A program made the position numbers and the translations under genes. DNA of 64,000 bases from Quercus robur (taxonomy: Eukaryota; Streptophyta; Magnoliopsida; Fagales; Fagaceae), in assembly GCF_932294415.1 (NCBI RefSeq), contig NC_065536.1:51472354-51536353 (forward strand). Reading direction: 5' to 3'. Below are positions 1-12,115 of the stretch, piece by piece. The number at the start of each line of letters is the position of its first letter. The first letter of the stretch is position 1. A model generated the notes under the pieces. The model searched no databases. It saw nothing but the letters and a program-made list of their open reading frames with translations, and was not told the origin of the DNA.

Positions 1-57
1 TTCCATTCCAGTCCTGGATACGTTCTCACATAATGCTGTTGATTCTTCTTTCCTTAG

Positions 58-417
58 GTGGCAGAGAGAGCTTTGTTCTTGTGGAACAATGATCACATTG
101 AGAACTTGATCAAACAAAATTGCGAGGTCATACTGCCCATTATCTTTCCTGCATTGGAGAGAAATGCTAGAAATCATTGGAATCAGGCTGTGCATGGTCT
201 GACCATAAACGTCCGCAAGATTTTCTATGATCTTGATCCTGAGCTGTTTCAGGAATGCTTACAAGAGTTTCAGGAAAATGAATTGAAGGAAGATGAGGTC
301 AAAGCAAGACGTGAGGCCGCATGGAAACGTCTAGAGGAACTTGCTGCAAAAAAAGCTGCCAGTAATGAAGCTGTGCTTGTTCTTCGGAAAGCATCAGTTC
401 CCAGCTTTTCAGGTTAG
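58..417 (+). CDS. PP2A B' (B56) regulatory subunit, last exon of a gene starting outside the window
   Basis: This is the C-terminal 119 residues of a B'/B56 regulatory subunit of protein phosphatase 2A, the subunit that directs the PP2A core enzyme to substrates. The exon opens after a pyrimidine-rich intron end and AG at 56-57. It starts in phase 0 with [18 protein letters not shown], the conserved B56 segment encoded by the last exon, and ends at TAG 415-417. The complete paralogue downstream has a final exon of exactly the same length (16487-16846), with roughly two thirds of residues identical by eye and a different tail. The two genes are therefore a head-to-tail tandem pair. The exon is undamaged, so the gene may be functional, but its other exons lie upstream of the window. 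Confidence 0.9.
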   Translation: MAERALFLWNNDHIENLIKQNCEVILPIIFPALERNARNHWNQAVHGLTINVRKIFYDLDPELFQECLQEFQENELKEDEVKARREAAWKRLEELAAKKAASNEAVLVLRKASVPSFSG

Positions 418-727
418 CGAAAATAAGAGGTATTTGTTGGATGTCTTGTTAACTCTAATATACTACAGAAAAAGTTCAAGACAAGAGTGTATCCATCGAA
501 TCCAACAAGCATTTTTGGGTTTGTAGAGAGGTTCAAGACAAGATAATGTAGAGTGGTTCTTATCCATAACCATAGACAAGCAAGCATTTTTACAGTTATT
601 TTTTTATTCTTAAACTTTTATGTATCTAATCCTTTTATAGCTTGAAACAACATATGCAAGACTTTATACCATTCATTTGAAGTCTGGACTGGCATATAAG
701 TGTATGCACACCTGGTAGGCTAAAATG
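418..727. other. 3' flank of the upstream PP2A B' gene
   Basis: AT-rich sequence that probably includes the 3' UTR of the gene ending at 417. A short, partly repeated phrase (gagaggttcaagacaag and a similar upstream copy) is present. No other gene is visible. Confidence 0.4.
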
Positions 728-1165
728 GAATTTTCTCTAAAATAGATAGTATTGTACCTAAAATGCCCTAAAAAAGCTCCCACCCAGTTAGCCATTACTA
801 ATTGAAAATTTGCAAAAGCTAAATCACTGTAGCGTTTGTAAAACTTTTCTTGTGTTTTATTCCTCTCTCTCTCTCTCTCTCTCCGTTAAACAAAGAAGAG
901 CCACCACCCATCTAGGAGTCAAGTGACTTTGCAACTTTGAAGGAAGCCGAGCTTGTGATGGTCTTGCCGGCATTGTCAGGGCGGATGATAACCTATCAAA
1001 AATAAAAGCAAATTGAAATTGGGAAGTTATACTTTCCTCAAAGGCATTAAGGGATTTGCAAGAATCTTTGAAACAATTTTGTATGAAAAATTACGGAGGC
1101 TAATTGGTCTTTTTATTTTTTATTTTTTTTTTGAGGGAAGCTAATTGGTCTAAATTGACCAAAGT
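728..1165 (+). repeat. Left arm of the long inverted repeat
   Basis: Inverted copy of 4443-4786. It is strongest from the CT microsatellite (about 863-883) to 1165. The CT run is replaced in the other arm by a C-rich stretch, so the microsatellite grew after the arms separated. Confidence 0.7.
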
Positions 1166-1340
1166 TTTCGGCACCTGCCACCATAATCACCTGCACCTAT
1201 AACATCCCAACAATTGACAATTCCATGGAGAATTCAGCATGCGTGGACTCACATGCTTGTGAGAGGCGTGCTCTATAGGACTATAGGACAGGTGGAAAAG
1301 ATAATTTTTCCTTAAAAAAAAGGGCCAATCTAATATTATG

Positions 1341-3136
1341 TAGACCTAGCAAACAGTTTGGGTCGGGCTTATTGGGTTTGGATAAAAAAAATAAGTTATC
1401 TTAAATGGGTTGCAAGTGGGTTGAGTCAATTGGGGTTGCTGGAAGATTTGTATTTTTTTTCTATGCAAAAATAAATAAATAAATAAATAACTAAAAAAAA
1501 AAAAATTAAATGTAAAAAATAACAAAATACTCAAAAAGAAAAGCTAAATAATACAATACATATTGTATTTGTATGGTCACAAGGCCAAAACATGGGGGAC
1601 ATGATGGTTATTTCACTTAAAAAACATCAAATCCATTCTGGCCATCCACACGTGCAGGACAAGAGCATAAATATTCCAAAGGCTGAGGGTAGAATCATTA
1701 AATCAATGGGAGACCTCCCAAACCAAGGTCGCAAGGGTTGTTATTGGATACTCCGAAAATATACTCCCTCCCTCTCACATAGAAGTGAACCCCCCTATGC
1801 GAGCGGGAGGGATTATACTACCGAAATACCCAATAATTTTTTAGGACGCAATGGCATGCTCGGTGCAATGGTCATGAATGGGTGCAACAGGCATGCTCAT
1901 GCAAAAGAACACGGTATGTACTCACACAAACAAAGAATGGAGCACCACAATCCAACCCATTAGCTGAATGACCCTACTACAGAGAAGAATCGCCTGTACC
2001 TATGCCAGCCAATTTGTTCGTTGTTTGATTTACCCGGTGGTAATGGTGCAGCATTAGCGGACAAGGGATTGTTGTATCAATTTTGTAATGTATCTGTGAC
2101 CAATAGGTTGGTAGGAGAGAACTTCGTAAAATATAGGAGTATTTATGTTCTATAAGCATCAGTTTCAGGAGCAAGGAACATCCCTTGCTCCAGCCTAGAT
2201 TACATGGGAGTTTTCTACGTAAACTACTGACTTTGGATGGTTTCAATTTCCATATTCATAAATAGGGTGCCCAACATTCAAAAGTTAGCCTTTAATCAAA
2301 TTTAATGGTGCTCAAATGTATTGATAGTGTGAGTTAAGCAATCATACCCTCTAAATTATCCTTTTTGAGACCTAATTATTACGTACACAGATTCTCCAAT
2401 TTATACAATCAAAATTCATTAATAATATCATCACCATAAAAGTTAGGTGATTTGCCATAAAATGCCCAAAACGATGGAATTTTTCTTATTTTCTTAAGAA
2501 AAAAAAAGTCTTACATTAAAAAAATCCATAAAATTGAAAAAAAGAGAGTAAAAAATAGAATAATAAGTTCCAATAACTTTGGTGACATTCACACAACAAC
2601 TTTTGTTCTTCGATTCTCATCCTCTTAGAGACAAATTTTGTTCAACTTGGAGATAGTGAAAGAGATGTTAGTTCACTTGCAGCAGATGAGACTGATAATG
2701 TCATAAATCTTACTAGTTTTATTGCAGAAATTTGGGATCTAGACCAATGCTTTGAGCCTTTTATCACACCTGAGGATGTAGAGATGTTGTTTCAATCTAA
2801 GCTGCTTTGATACTCTCAAAATATAAATTGTAAGCTTATTTTCTCTAAATCTTGTTGCCTCAAGGTCAAACTAGAAAGAAGACTTTTTAGTGGCTATTAT
2901 TTGATTCAACGAAGTCATTACATTTGGATGGGTGACTTCAAGTCTTCATGATATCTTTACATGGTTTAGCTTATATGGTATGGTTAAAAAAACATATGTT
3001 CAAAAAATGGGTCGGGTCACAGGCGGGTTGATCTGACCTGACTTGAGAAAAATGGGTCAGTTCACAAGTCAATTTGTTTTTACTCTGGGTTAGAACTTTC
3101 AAATTTTGGTTGGGTCGTCCAATTCTGACAGATCTA
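1341..3136. mobile_element. Non-autonomous hAT-superfamily element with perfect 8-bp TSD
   Basis: The 1796-bp unit is bounded by a perfect 8-bp target duplication, ATATTATG at 1333-1340 and 3137-3144. Its ends are imperfect inverted repeats: TAGACCTAGCAAAC on the left, and TAGATCTGTCAGAA reading inward from the right. Both are followed by GGGTCGGG-type subterminal words. An 8-bp TSD and TAG-type tips indicate hAT. No hAT transposase is readable. An open frame at 1592-1963 has no family I recognise. It is nested in the long-TIR element and so is younger than it. Confidence 0.82.
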
Positions 3137-4221
3137 ATATTATGGGAACAAAATTAGTATATCTAAAAGTGTGACTTGTGGAGTACCATTCAATAAACGA
3201 ATTTGATCAGCAAAATTCTAGCAATAATATTTTCTATAGAACAACGAGGGGAGGCGAGACTTTAGGAAGCAGGAGTATAACATTCAAATTCAATGCGTCG
3301 CCCTCACAAATTACAAACTTGAGGCCTAGTTTAGTTACTTACTTTGGTGACTGCTAGTAGTAATGCTTTTGATTTTGCTGTAATGGTCATCTATCAATTC
3401 TTTCCATGCAAAGATCTACTCCCCTTTATGATTTCTTCCAACTGTTGTTATACAACCTTTGTCTTCACTAATGGCTACGTCGAAATTAACTTTCACAAAA
3501 GGTGGTGGTGGCGATCCCAAGAGCTACTTCTCTTTGCTACATCACATGCAAATCCCAATACATTATATGATCAGAATATATATCTTATTAATTTGTCTAA
3601 ATAAAAGCATTTGATGTACTATTTGTCTTATGATGCAGTTTCTTGTCGACCATATTGTATCACAACAAATTGCCACAAATAGTATGAAATTTCTTACTCC
3701 TTCCTTGATAGTTGTGGCTTGAATTCTGATTGTGTCATGAACCTCACCCATTTTGATATTGAGTTAAATTGCATTTCAAAAAATTTGGAAGGCCAATCCA
3801 ACATTTCCTAGCGGGGAGGTGCCCTTATTAGGTCATGCCCTGAGGGGTAAGTCATATATGGTCGGCCCTGCCTCCCTTTTTGATTATCAAAAAAATAAGA
3901 AGAAGAAGTTTTCAAGGATTTCTTTCTCGTACTTCTAGAATATCGATTCCTTTTCCTTTTTCTTGTATTGATTCTTTTCCTAATCATTGACCTTGTTGGG
4001 ATATTTCTCAAGCGATTTTCCATATTAAAAGCTTAATTGTCTCTTTGATCTTTAGTTTTCAAAGCTTCTTCCAAACCTTACTTTTCTAGTGGATTGTTCT
4101 CAATATCTCTAAAGGATGTTACACTTGTTTGTGTTTGATATTGGTTTATATAGCTTTTTGCTGAAAATGTCCTAAAATATATTCGTACTTTGAAAATGTG
4201 AGAAAAAAAAGAGATTTTAAA

Positions 4222-4382
4222 AAGGAAAAATTATTGAATACTCCGGGAGTACTAAAAAAGCGTATTCTCCTATTTTACATGAATTGTGGGTTCTACCATA
4301 AATTTAATTAGTGAGACTCATAGTTATGTGAGAGGAGAGAGTACGCATTTATGATACTCCGGAAGTATTCAATAATTACCCT
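4222..4382. mobile_element. MITE, about 160 bp
   Basis: The left end reads AATTATTGAATACTCCGGGA and is mirrored at the right end (ACTTCCGGAGTAT in reverse complement), with GCGTAYTCTCCT-like inner arms. Flanking TTTAAAA on both sides is a likely target duplication. It is too short to code. It lies inside the long-TIR element close to its right arm. Confidence 0.65.
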
Positions 4383-4442
4383 TTAAAAGGATGTGTATAA
4401 AAGTTAAAAGCAAAAAACTTGTTAAATAAGTTGGAGGCAAAC

Positions 4443-4786
4443 AAACATTTAGACCAATTAACCTTTGTAATTTTTTTATACAAAATTGTTTCAAAGATTC
4501 TTGCAAATCCCTTAAGGCCTATGAGGAAAGAATAACTTCCCCATTTCAATTTGCTTTTATTTTTGATAGGTTATCATCCGCCCCGACAATGCCGGCAAGA
4601 CCATCACAAGCTTGGCTTCCTTCGAAGTTGCAAAGTCACTTGACTCCTAGATGGGTGGTGGTTCTTCTTTGTTTAACGCGGCGTGGAGGGGGAGGAGTAA
4701 AACACAAGAAACGCTTTACAAATGGTACAGTGAAAGTTGCACTGGTTCAAATTAGTGACTTTTATATTTTAAAGAAGATAAAATTC
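4443..4786 (-). repeat. Right arm of the long inverted repeat
   Basis: Reverse-complement partner of 728-1165, carrying scattered substitutions and small indels. The divergence suggests an old insertion. Confidence 0.7.
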
Positions 4787-5990
4787 ATGTAAAAATAAGT
4801 GAAAGTGATTTATAAGCTAGTTTTTACCAAAAAAGAGATTTATAAGCTAGGCATATAATGATAGAGTATCTAGGTAAGCATAATAATTGCATACCATATT
4901 CTGTAGGAATGGTAACGGGTAAGAGATCTCATTACCTACTCTTGCTCCTACACTTGTTTTAGGGGTAGGTGGGATTTTCTCCAATTTCATAAATAATGTA
5001 TTGAAGGTTTTCTTAGCTTGAATAGATAAATAAAATATTTTAATACTAGTCAATATTAGTATATATTTTCGAAATTGCCTCTATATGTATGTTTCCAAGA
5101 ACTCAAAAAATAACTTCATTTAACTCATCATGTATGTATCTATTTCTTCACTAACTCAAAATAACTTCTTTGAACTCATCATTATATTAAGAAAAACCCA
5201 TTATCATTTTTTTGAGAAAGTATTCTCCCAGGTTTAAAAAAATATCCAAAAAATGTATGATTTTGTATTGACCGAAATAGTTGGAGCTTATCAAAATAAC
5301 CGGTACAATCCAAAACAACCCATATATAACCCAATAGATTTCAAGGATTTAAGTGTACTAGATTACTGGTGAGTATGGAATATTTTTGCTAATACTATTG
5401 TTACGATACTATTTATAACTATGTGGTTTTCTCTTCCAATGCATGCTCCTATCCCATGTTTGGGTGGAAAATTAAATCTCCACCTTGCATCATCCTTTCC
5501 ATGGGGCGGATTTTCCCTAACTAATTCAAAATGGGCAAATGTTATTATCTAGTATGGTCAATTCCAATCCATTCTTGTTGAAAATTACCCACCCTATTTT
5601 ATCTTGGCCTCAATTTTAGACGATTCCGCTAAGTTTTAGTTAATATGATATGTTTTGTAAAGATAATTTTAAGAATATCCCTGATTTAATTTTGAATTAA
5701 TTAATAATTTATTATGATATAACATAGTGTAACAATGATTTAGTATTTTTGTGTATATAATATATATATTCGAATAAAGTTAGCTCTAATCCTAAAATGG
5801 TACCCGAATAAAAAATTATAAAAATCCAAATCCAGAGTATTAACAATAATTTTACTTTCTATTGACTGAAAGAGGTACTAAAATGGAATTGACAACTTTG
5901 TTAGCATCTCTCATAGTCGGATCAAATAACATCCATTCTCACCTTAAGCGTGTTTTTCAACAGTAACTAATATGAGCCTTTAGTTTAGAC
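4787..5990. other. AT-rich intergenic stretch
   Basis: Low-complexity AT-rich DNA with short local repeats, such as ttataagctag twice near 4810-4850 and an aactcaaaataact phrase near 5105-5170. No gene or bounded element is visible. Confidence 0.5.
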
Positions 5991-7024
5991 CTTTCCGCAC
6001 GGAGAGAGAGAGAGAGAGAGTTTCTCTTTTCATCAGCAGCAGCTATTGTCAACTTTATTTTATCTTACTCAAAGGTTCCATTGACGGACTGTGAATGTTC
6101 TAATGACTATTTTGGTCAGTATTCTCTCTCTTTCTCTCTCTCCCTGTGTCTGTGGCCCAATGGAATTGAAAAAAAGGAAAAGAATAATATCTATACTTCT
6201 CTTGCACTGCTTCTCTATGAAGTCATTACCTCTTTTACTATAAAGAACATTCTTCTGCTCCTTTTTTTCAACTTAATCTTATCTGGGTTTGCTTCACCTT
6301 CAATGTTCTTTTGCTTTTTTATTTTTCGTTCCTACTATGTAAGTTGTTTTACTTTATTTCTTTATCGTTCCTTCTTTTTTAGTTTTTCAAGAATTGTTTT
6401 TGAATACTAGTTTGATTAAAAAAAAATGATGTCTTGGTGTTATAGATCGAACCAGATCCTGCCATCGTCTGAGCCAAGCCGAGTTAGCTGCTAATTTTGA
6501 AGGAAAAAAGGGGCAAGAAGGTGAATTTTCTCTTCAACCCAGTGCTAAGCTAGAAGAACTTAGTTAAAAGACTGGAGCTTTTGGTGTTTGTATCTAATTT
6601 TGGAAGTTGTTACTGGGTTCTGTTTGAAGTGTCCTTGTCGTTTTTGTTTGGTTTTATCTGGGTGTCTGAGTTTGAGTCAAAGGGTGTCAAATCATGGAGA
6701 TAAGTTTGCCAAATTGTTGAATTTTGGGGATAGTATGATAAAAATCAAAATTAGTGTTTCTCATTTGATGCTTTTTGACTAATGCATTGGGGTTTGTGTA
6801 ATCTATATATGGGAGTGGGTGTTTGTATCTGAGATTAATACAAGTGGGTCTGTTTTGTTGTTCACTGGTTTAAAATGGATTTTTTGCATCTGGGCTTTCT
6901 TCCCTGATGGTGCGACGCTTGTCTCTTTGATGGATTGGGTTCTGCTTTGAGAGAGCCTCTGAAGTCTAGAAACAGCTGGGTTTGATTGGACTTGTTTTTA
7001 ATATCATTAATTTTTCTTCAAGTT
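5991..7024 (+). promoter_or_regulatory. 5' region of the PP2A B' gene: GA tract and likely 5'-UTR intron
   Basis: A GA microsatellite (about 6001-6020), with CT tracts from about 6121, marks a typical plant core-promoter or 5' UTR zone. The pyrimidine-rich run ending TTTTTCTTCAAG at 7022 is a good 3' splice site two bases before the ATG at 7025. A 5'-UTR intron therefore probably ends there, but the donor could not be fixed. Confidence 0.5.
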
Positions 7025-8224
7025 ATGATCAAACAAATATTTGGTAGGCTTCCCCGGAAGCCATCTAAGTCGGGTGATAATCGTGAATTCGCTGGATCAT
7101 CTGACCCTTCATCAAATACTTCCATCAATTCGAGAAACAATGACCTAATCTCGAATAGTGCAACGCTTTCAGGCCCTGACTTTGCTCCAAATTCAGGATA
7201 TAGTTATGGAAGTAAAATTCCCCAAGTTGTTAATCCAAAACTCAATGGTAATCTGGTAAATGGTCCTTATGAAGCTTTGCCAGGATTCAGGGATGTCCCC
7301 GGCTCTGAGAAGCAGAACTTGTTTATCAAAAAGCTGAACTTGTGCTGTGTTGTCTTTGACTTCACCGATCCAACAAAGAACCTGAAAGAAAAGGACATCA
7401 AGCGGCAGACGTTGCTTGAGCTGGTGGATTATGTTACTTCTGCAAATGGGAAGTTTACTGAAACTGTTATGCTAGAGGCTATAAAGATGGTGTCTGTGAA
7501 CTTATTTAGGTCATTTACTCCACAGCCCCGTGAGAACAAGGTTTTAGAGGCTTTTGATTTGGAAGAGGAGGAGCCTTCAATGGACCCTGCATGGCCTCAC
7601 TTGCAAATTGTGTACGAATTTCTTCTGAGGTTCGTTGCATCTCCTGAGACGGATGCAAAGTTGGCCAAGAGGTACATTGATCACTCTTTTGTTCTAAAGT
7701 TGCTAGATCTCTTTGATTCTGAGGATCCCAGAGAGAGGGAGTATCTGAAAACAATTCTACATCGCATCTACGGGAAGTTTATGGTGCATCGCCCATTTAT
7801 TAGGAAAGCAATCAACAACATCTTCTTCCATTTTATTTTTGAAACAGAGAAGCACAATGGGATTGCTGAGCTTTTAGAAGTTTTGGGCAGTATAATCAAT
7901 GGGTTTGCTCTGCCACTAAAAGAAGAACACAAGTTATTCCTTGTTCGGGCTCTAATCCCTCTTCACAAACCAAGATGCTTACCAATGTACCATCAGCAGT
8001 TATCGTACTGCATTACGCAATTTGTGGAAAAAGACTGCAAGCTTGCTGACACAGTCATAAGGGGTTTACTGAAGTATTGGCCAATCACAAATAGTTCAAA
8101 GGAAGTCATGTTTCTAAGTGAGCTGGAGGAAGTTTTAGAAGCAACTCAGCCAGCAGAATTTCAAAGGTGTATGGTACCCCTGTTCCGGCAAATTGCCCGT
8201 TGCTTGAGTAGCTCACATTTTCAG
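7025..8224 (+). CDS. PP2A B' (B56) regulatory subunit, exon 1 (residues 1-400)
   Basis: Regulatory B' subunit of the protein phosphatase 2A trimer, which directs the catalytic core to phosphoproteins in cytosol and nucleus. The start at 7025 gives [19 protein letters not shown], an N-terminus typical of the plant B'-gamma/zeta type. A codon 13 triplets upstream is in frame but lacks family similarity and lies in the presumed 5' UTR intron. After a Ser/Asn-rich linker the B56 HEAT-like fold begins near residue 85 ([14 protein letters not shown]) and continues to the exon end. The exon is exactly 400 codons, ending ...SSSHFQ with CAG|GTAGTG, a phase-0 donor. Joined to 16487-16846 the protein is 519 residues, normal for the family. 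No frame damage was seen. It is a tandem paralogue of the gene ending at 417. Confidence 0.93.
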
Positions 8225-9239
8225 GTAGTGAGCCCTTTAAAGTTTGATCTTAATCTACTTCAGCTTACACTTCCCATCTTGAAGCTTGCTTTGAAATATT
8301 TGGTGTTCCCACTTGCTATTTTCCTGGTTTTTTCCTGTAGTAATTGCAGTTTGAATCTGGTGACATGCCTGGTTATGTTGAAAAATGATGATTAGTTTCT
8401 TTCCTTTCTAAGTGGGAAGAATGCCTTATGGCAAATATAACAGTGAAATCTGAAATGTATAGTTGGCTTTCTCACTTGCTGGTACTTACCTCTGGTTGGT
8501 TTTATTGCACTAATTTCTTTATCCAATTTATAAAGCAATGGCTTTATATAAGAAATCTAAGATTGTTGTGATTTTCCAAATATCTTTGCCTGTGTCACTT
8601 CTTTTCTGAGTTAGCGTATCATTACTTTTAGTTTTAGATGATAATGTACATATGCAATTTTGGTCTTTGTTAAAATCATAAACATTGATTTCGACTTGTT
8701 TGTTTTGGTCAATTTAAATAAATACATTAAACTTGGTCAATGTTATTGATAAATTTAGCTTAAATCGTGGACAGTGGTAATTTGTGTTAGTTATATGTGC
8801 TTATCCATTTCTATTAATTTTGTGATGAAAAGAACTACTTAATCAGTGCTAGATTTAGTATAAACTAATCTTTTGTATTTTTTTTTTTTAATATTTGGTA
8901 ACTGAATCAAACTCCTATATTTTATCCCTAGGAATGTTATTAATTGACTAGAATTGTTGGACAGAATTAAATATTGAGATAATGAGTTGAGGACCCCTAG
9001 CAAAAAAAATTAAATTAATTAATGAGTTTTGAGCTCAATTGCTAGGGTAATTTTTCTAGTCCATAAATAAAATTTCTTGAAATAGTGGGTAGATTTCTTC
9101 ATGGCATTCCTGCACATTTCTTGGGATTCCGAATTTCTTAAGGTATGCTTGGAACGTACTTGGAGAATCTAAAGGACATTGGCGATCGACTAAGGAGACT
9201 TAGTGGTGGAATAAGGAGGTAAAGCAGCAATTAGATTAA

Positions 9240-10205
9240 AGAGAGAGTTATAGAAGCCTACCTAGATGTAGGGACAATGCTGCTTATGAAAATCATAAAG
9301 TGGCGAAGAGGGAAGCAAAAAAGGCTGTCCGAGAGGCTAAATGTAAGGCTTATGAGGAACTACATAGCAAGTTGGGGGCAAAGGATAGAGAAGAATATTT
9401 ATAAACTTGCTAAGACAAGTGAAATGAAAACAAGAGACTTGAATGGTGTCAAGTGCATTAAATATGAAGATCAAAGAGTGTTAGTAAAGGAACGGGAGAT
9501 TAAAGAGAGATGGAAAAGTTATTTTGATAAAATTTTTAATGAGAGCAATAGATTGGAGTGAATTGAGTAACCCAGTTGAGGATAGAAACTGTAGGTTTGT
9601 TCAAAGAATTAGGTTGACCAAGGTATAAGGCACATTGAGGACATGAAAACAAGAAAAGCTACAGGACTTGATGAAATTCCCATTGAAGTTTGGAAGTGCT
9701 TTGGAGAGTGGATGTATGCTGGTTGACAAACCTTTTCAATAAGATCTGAAGTTTTAACAAAATGCTGAGTGAAATGGTGGAGAAATATTCTGATACCTAT
9801 TTACAAAAACAGGGAGATATTCAAAATTTTATAAGTTATCATGGAATCAAGCTTATGAGTCACACTATGAAACTTTGGGAGAGAGTGATTGATTATAGGT
9901 TAAGACACGAAACAACAATATCAGAGAATCCAAGGATGTTGTTTTCTAGGGAGATCTACTATTTTCTTACTTAGACACCTAATGGAAAAATACTGAGAAG
10001 CCCATGAAGATTTTCATATGGTTTTTGTTGACTTGGAGAATAGACTCCCTAGAGAAGCCCATGAAGATTTTAAACAAATGAGTTTCCATTACTATAGGTT
10101 TATATCAAGGATCAACATTTAAGTCCATATCTCTTTGCATTAGTGATGGATGAGCTCACTAAATCAATTCAAGTTGAAAACTCTTGGTGAATGCTTTTTG
10201 TAGAT
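9240..10205 (+). mobile_element. RTE-type LINE, degenerate 5' part (pre-RT and RT)
   Basis: Broken frames read as the plant RTE-like non-LTR retrotransposon polyprotein. They include the linker (KREAKKAVREAKCKAYEEL-like, then TRDLNGVKCIKYEDQRVLV and RWKSYFDKIFNE), followed by RT blocks with KQGDIQNFISYHGIKLMSH, MKLWERVIDYRLR and ALVMDELTKSIQVE. The frame is cut by several stops and shifts, and the YxDD block is damaged (MLFVDI). Its 3' part reappears at 11715-12115 after an inserted L1. Confidence 0.8.
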
Positions 10206-11711
10206 ATAGTTTGCACTATGATGGATTGGGTGTTAGGAAGATAGGAACCTTTAATCAAGTATGGCACTTTGGGACAGAAGATACACATTCATGGAGGTGT
10301 GTAGTAGCTATGAAGTATGGTGAGGAATGGGGTGGATGGACCTCAAAACTTGTACAAGGGACTCATGTCTGTTGCTTATGGAAAAGCATTAGGGTGGGGT
10401 GGCCTGGGTGGGACAGACTTTTACATTATGTACACTTCGATGTAGCAGATGGCCGCGTTCGCTGAGTACAGTTTTGGCATGACATATGGTGTGGGGATCA
10501 TCCTTTGAAGATGGGTGTTTGCCAATTTGTACGCATGCTCCATAGCTAGAGAAGCGTTAGTTGATTTGTATTGGTTAGAAAGATAGATGGGGAGATGTGG
10601 AGCCAGAATGTAAGGTTTCATACAGATTATAATGATTGGGAGTTGGAGTCAGTAGACTCCTTTCTAAATGTTCGTTACTTAAACATCCCTAGAAGAAAGG
10701 GTTGTGACAATGAGTTGGAGATTGAAAGGGAGAGGGGACTTTGGTGTTTGTACTTTTAACAATGTCTTACGAGGTCCAGGTGCCCTGGCTTTCTCATGGA
10801 ATAGTATTTGATGTGTAAAGGCCCCAAGGAGGGTTGATTACTTCGTATGGACAACAACATGGGGGAAGATCCTATCATTTGATAGAATCATCAAGAGAGG
10901 GTACACGTTAGTAGAATAGTGTTGTGTGTGTTGGTTGTGGGGATATGGTGGATCATTACTGTTACATTGCACTGTTGCTTATGATTTCCCATGGAATGGC
11001 CCTAGTTGTGTGAAGGCCCCAAAGAGGCTTCGTATGGACAACATGTGGGAAGATCAAGATCCTAACATGTGATAATCTCATTAAGAGGCTACATGTTAGT
11101 AGGTTGGTGCTGTATGTGTCAGTGCAGCAGACTAAAAGCTCTAATACCATGTTGTTTGGATGAAAATGTATTTTTAGGGTTTATTAGTTAATAACCCTAA
11201 CACTATACAGCACAAAAATTATGGTTCTGCCCCAAACATTATACTAACTCGTAACAGTTACTATTACATTGTGGAGTGTAGTCTTTAGATCTTTCAGGAT
11301 TCAATAGTTGTTATTGGAATAGGTCGTTGATCTCTTGTTTGGTTGGAGGAATTAGGTTGGCAAACATTCCGCAGATACTTAGAACACAGTCCTGTTATGT
11401 TTAATGTGGACATTGTGGAGGGAACAAAATCATCATACTTTTGAGGATACAAAAAGTTCTGCGACTCAATTGACAACATTTTTTTATTAGATCTTTGTTT
11501 GATTGGTCTTCTGTGTGGGGTTGAATTTCAATATTCGCAACACTTTTGTACATAGTACCTTTTCTTTTTTAATTCTATAGGCTTCTGTGTTCATGATACA
11601 TGTTACATAGCACCTTTTCTTTTTAATTCTATAGGTTTCTGTGTTCATGATACATGTACACGGAGTAGTCTTTTTTTTTTTTTCAATAAAAAATCATTAC
11701 TTATAAAAAAA
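10206..11711 (+). mobile_element. L1-type LINE 3' fragment inserted into the RTE element
   Basis: The translation matches the C-terminal and zinc-binding part of plant L1 ORF2: GLGVRKIGTFNQ, then LWRxV-like and KYGEEWGGWTSK, GWDRL, a degraded FWHDIWCGD, and KAPRRVDYFVWTTTWGKIL. The last block is duplicated (about 10784-10950 and 10985-11130). The 3' end shows a TTTTTT...CAATAAAAA tail and an A run at 11704-11711, as in L1 elements. A direct repeat of about 54 bp lies at 11551-11658. Many stops make it a dead copy. Confidence 0.75.
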
Positions 11712-11714
11712 ACC

Positions 11715-12115
11715 AGCTAAGCTTACTGAATGTTGGGCTGTTGAGGAACAATATTTTCATAAAATGAGTGTAGTTGAAATGAGAATGTTAGGATGGATAA
11801 CAAAAGGAAAGATAAGATTTTAAATGAGAAAATTTGCTTAAAAATAGGGGTGACCCTTATTGATGAAAAGATGAGGGAGAATCTCTTGTGATAATTTGGT
11901 CATGTACAAAGGAGAGCAATTAATGCACTAGTGAGAAAGAGAGTTGATTCACGTTGAGGGAAACATAAAAAGTAGAGGAAGACCTAAAATAACATTAGTA
12001 GTAAAAAAGGGCAGGTAAATTATGGAGGTAGTAGAGAGTATGACTTTGGATAAAATAGAATGGTGGAAAAGAATACATGTGGCCGACCTAGATTAATCTG
12101 TTGAGGATCCATTGC
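11715..12115 (+). mobile_element. RTE-type LINE, degenerate C-terminal part
   Basis: Continuation of the RTE element: LTECWAVEEQ, HKMSVVEMRMLGWI, a damaged GVTLIDEKMREN, FGHVQRRAINALVRK and a terminal RMVEKNTCGRPRLI-like block. The region between the RT palm and this block is missing, so the L1 insertion came with, or after, a deletion. Confidence 0.75.

Larger units (their letters stand above)
728..4786. mobile_element. Long-terminal-inverted-repeat DNA element, Mutator-like (MULE type), no transposase
   Basis: About 250-350 bp at the left end (best conserved at 833-1165) reappears inverted at 4443-4740. The matching block includes the segments with CCACCACCCATCTAGGAG, TTGCCGGCATTGTC and GGGATTTGCAAGAATC. 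Long inverted arms around a roughly 4-kb body are typical of Mutator-like elements. The outer ends are approximate: the match fades near GAATTTT at 728 and 4786, and no convincing 9-bp target duplication was found. No transposase is readable. The body is enlarged by a nested hAT-like element (1341-3136) and a MITE (4222-4382). Each arm keeps a 26-codon open stretch (at 4569-4650 on the plus strand) after an AG, which could be a captured host exon. A plain inverted duplication is the alternative. Confidence 0.6.

Noticed and set aside
1592..1963. 123-codon open frame as a host gene
   Set aside because: It lies inside a hAT-like element. No family was recognised and the sequence has no start context or exon partner.
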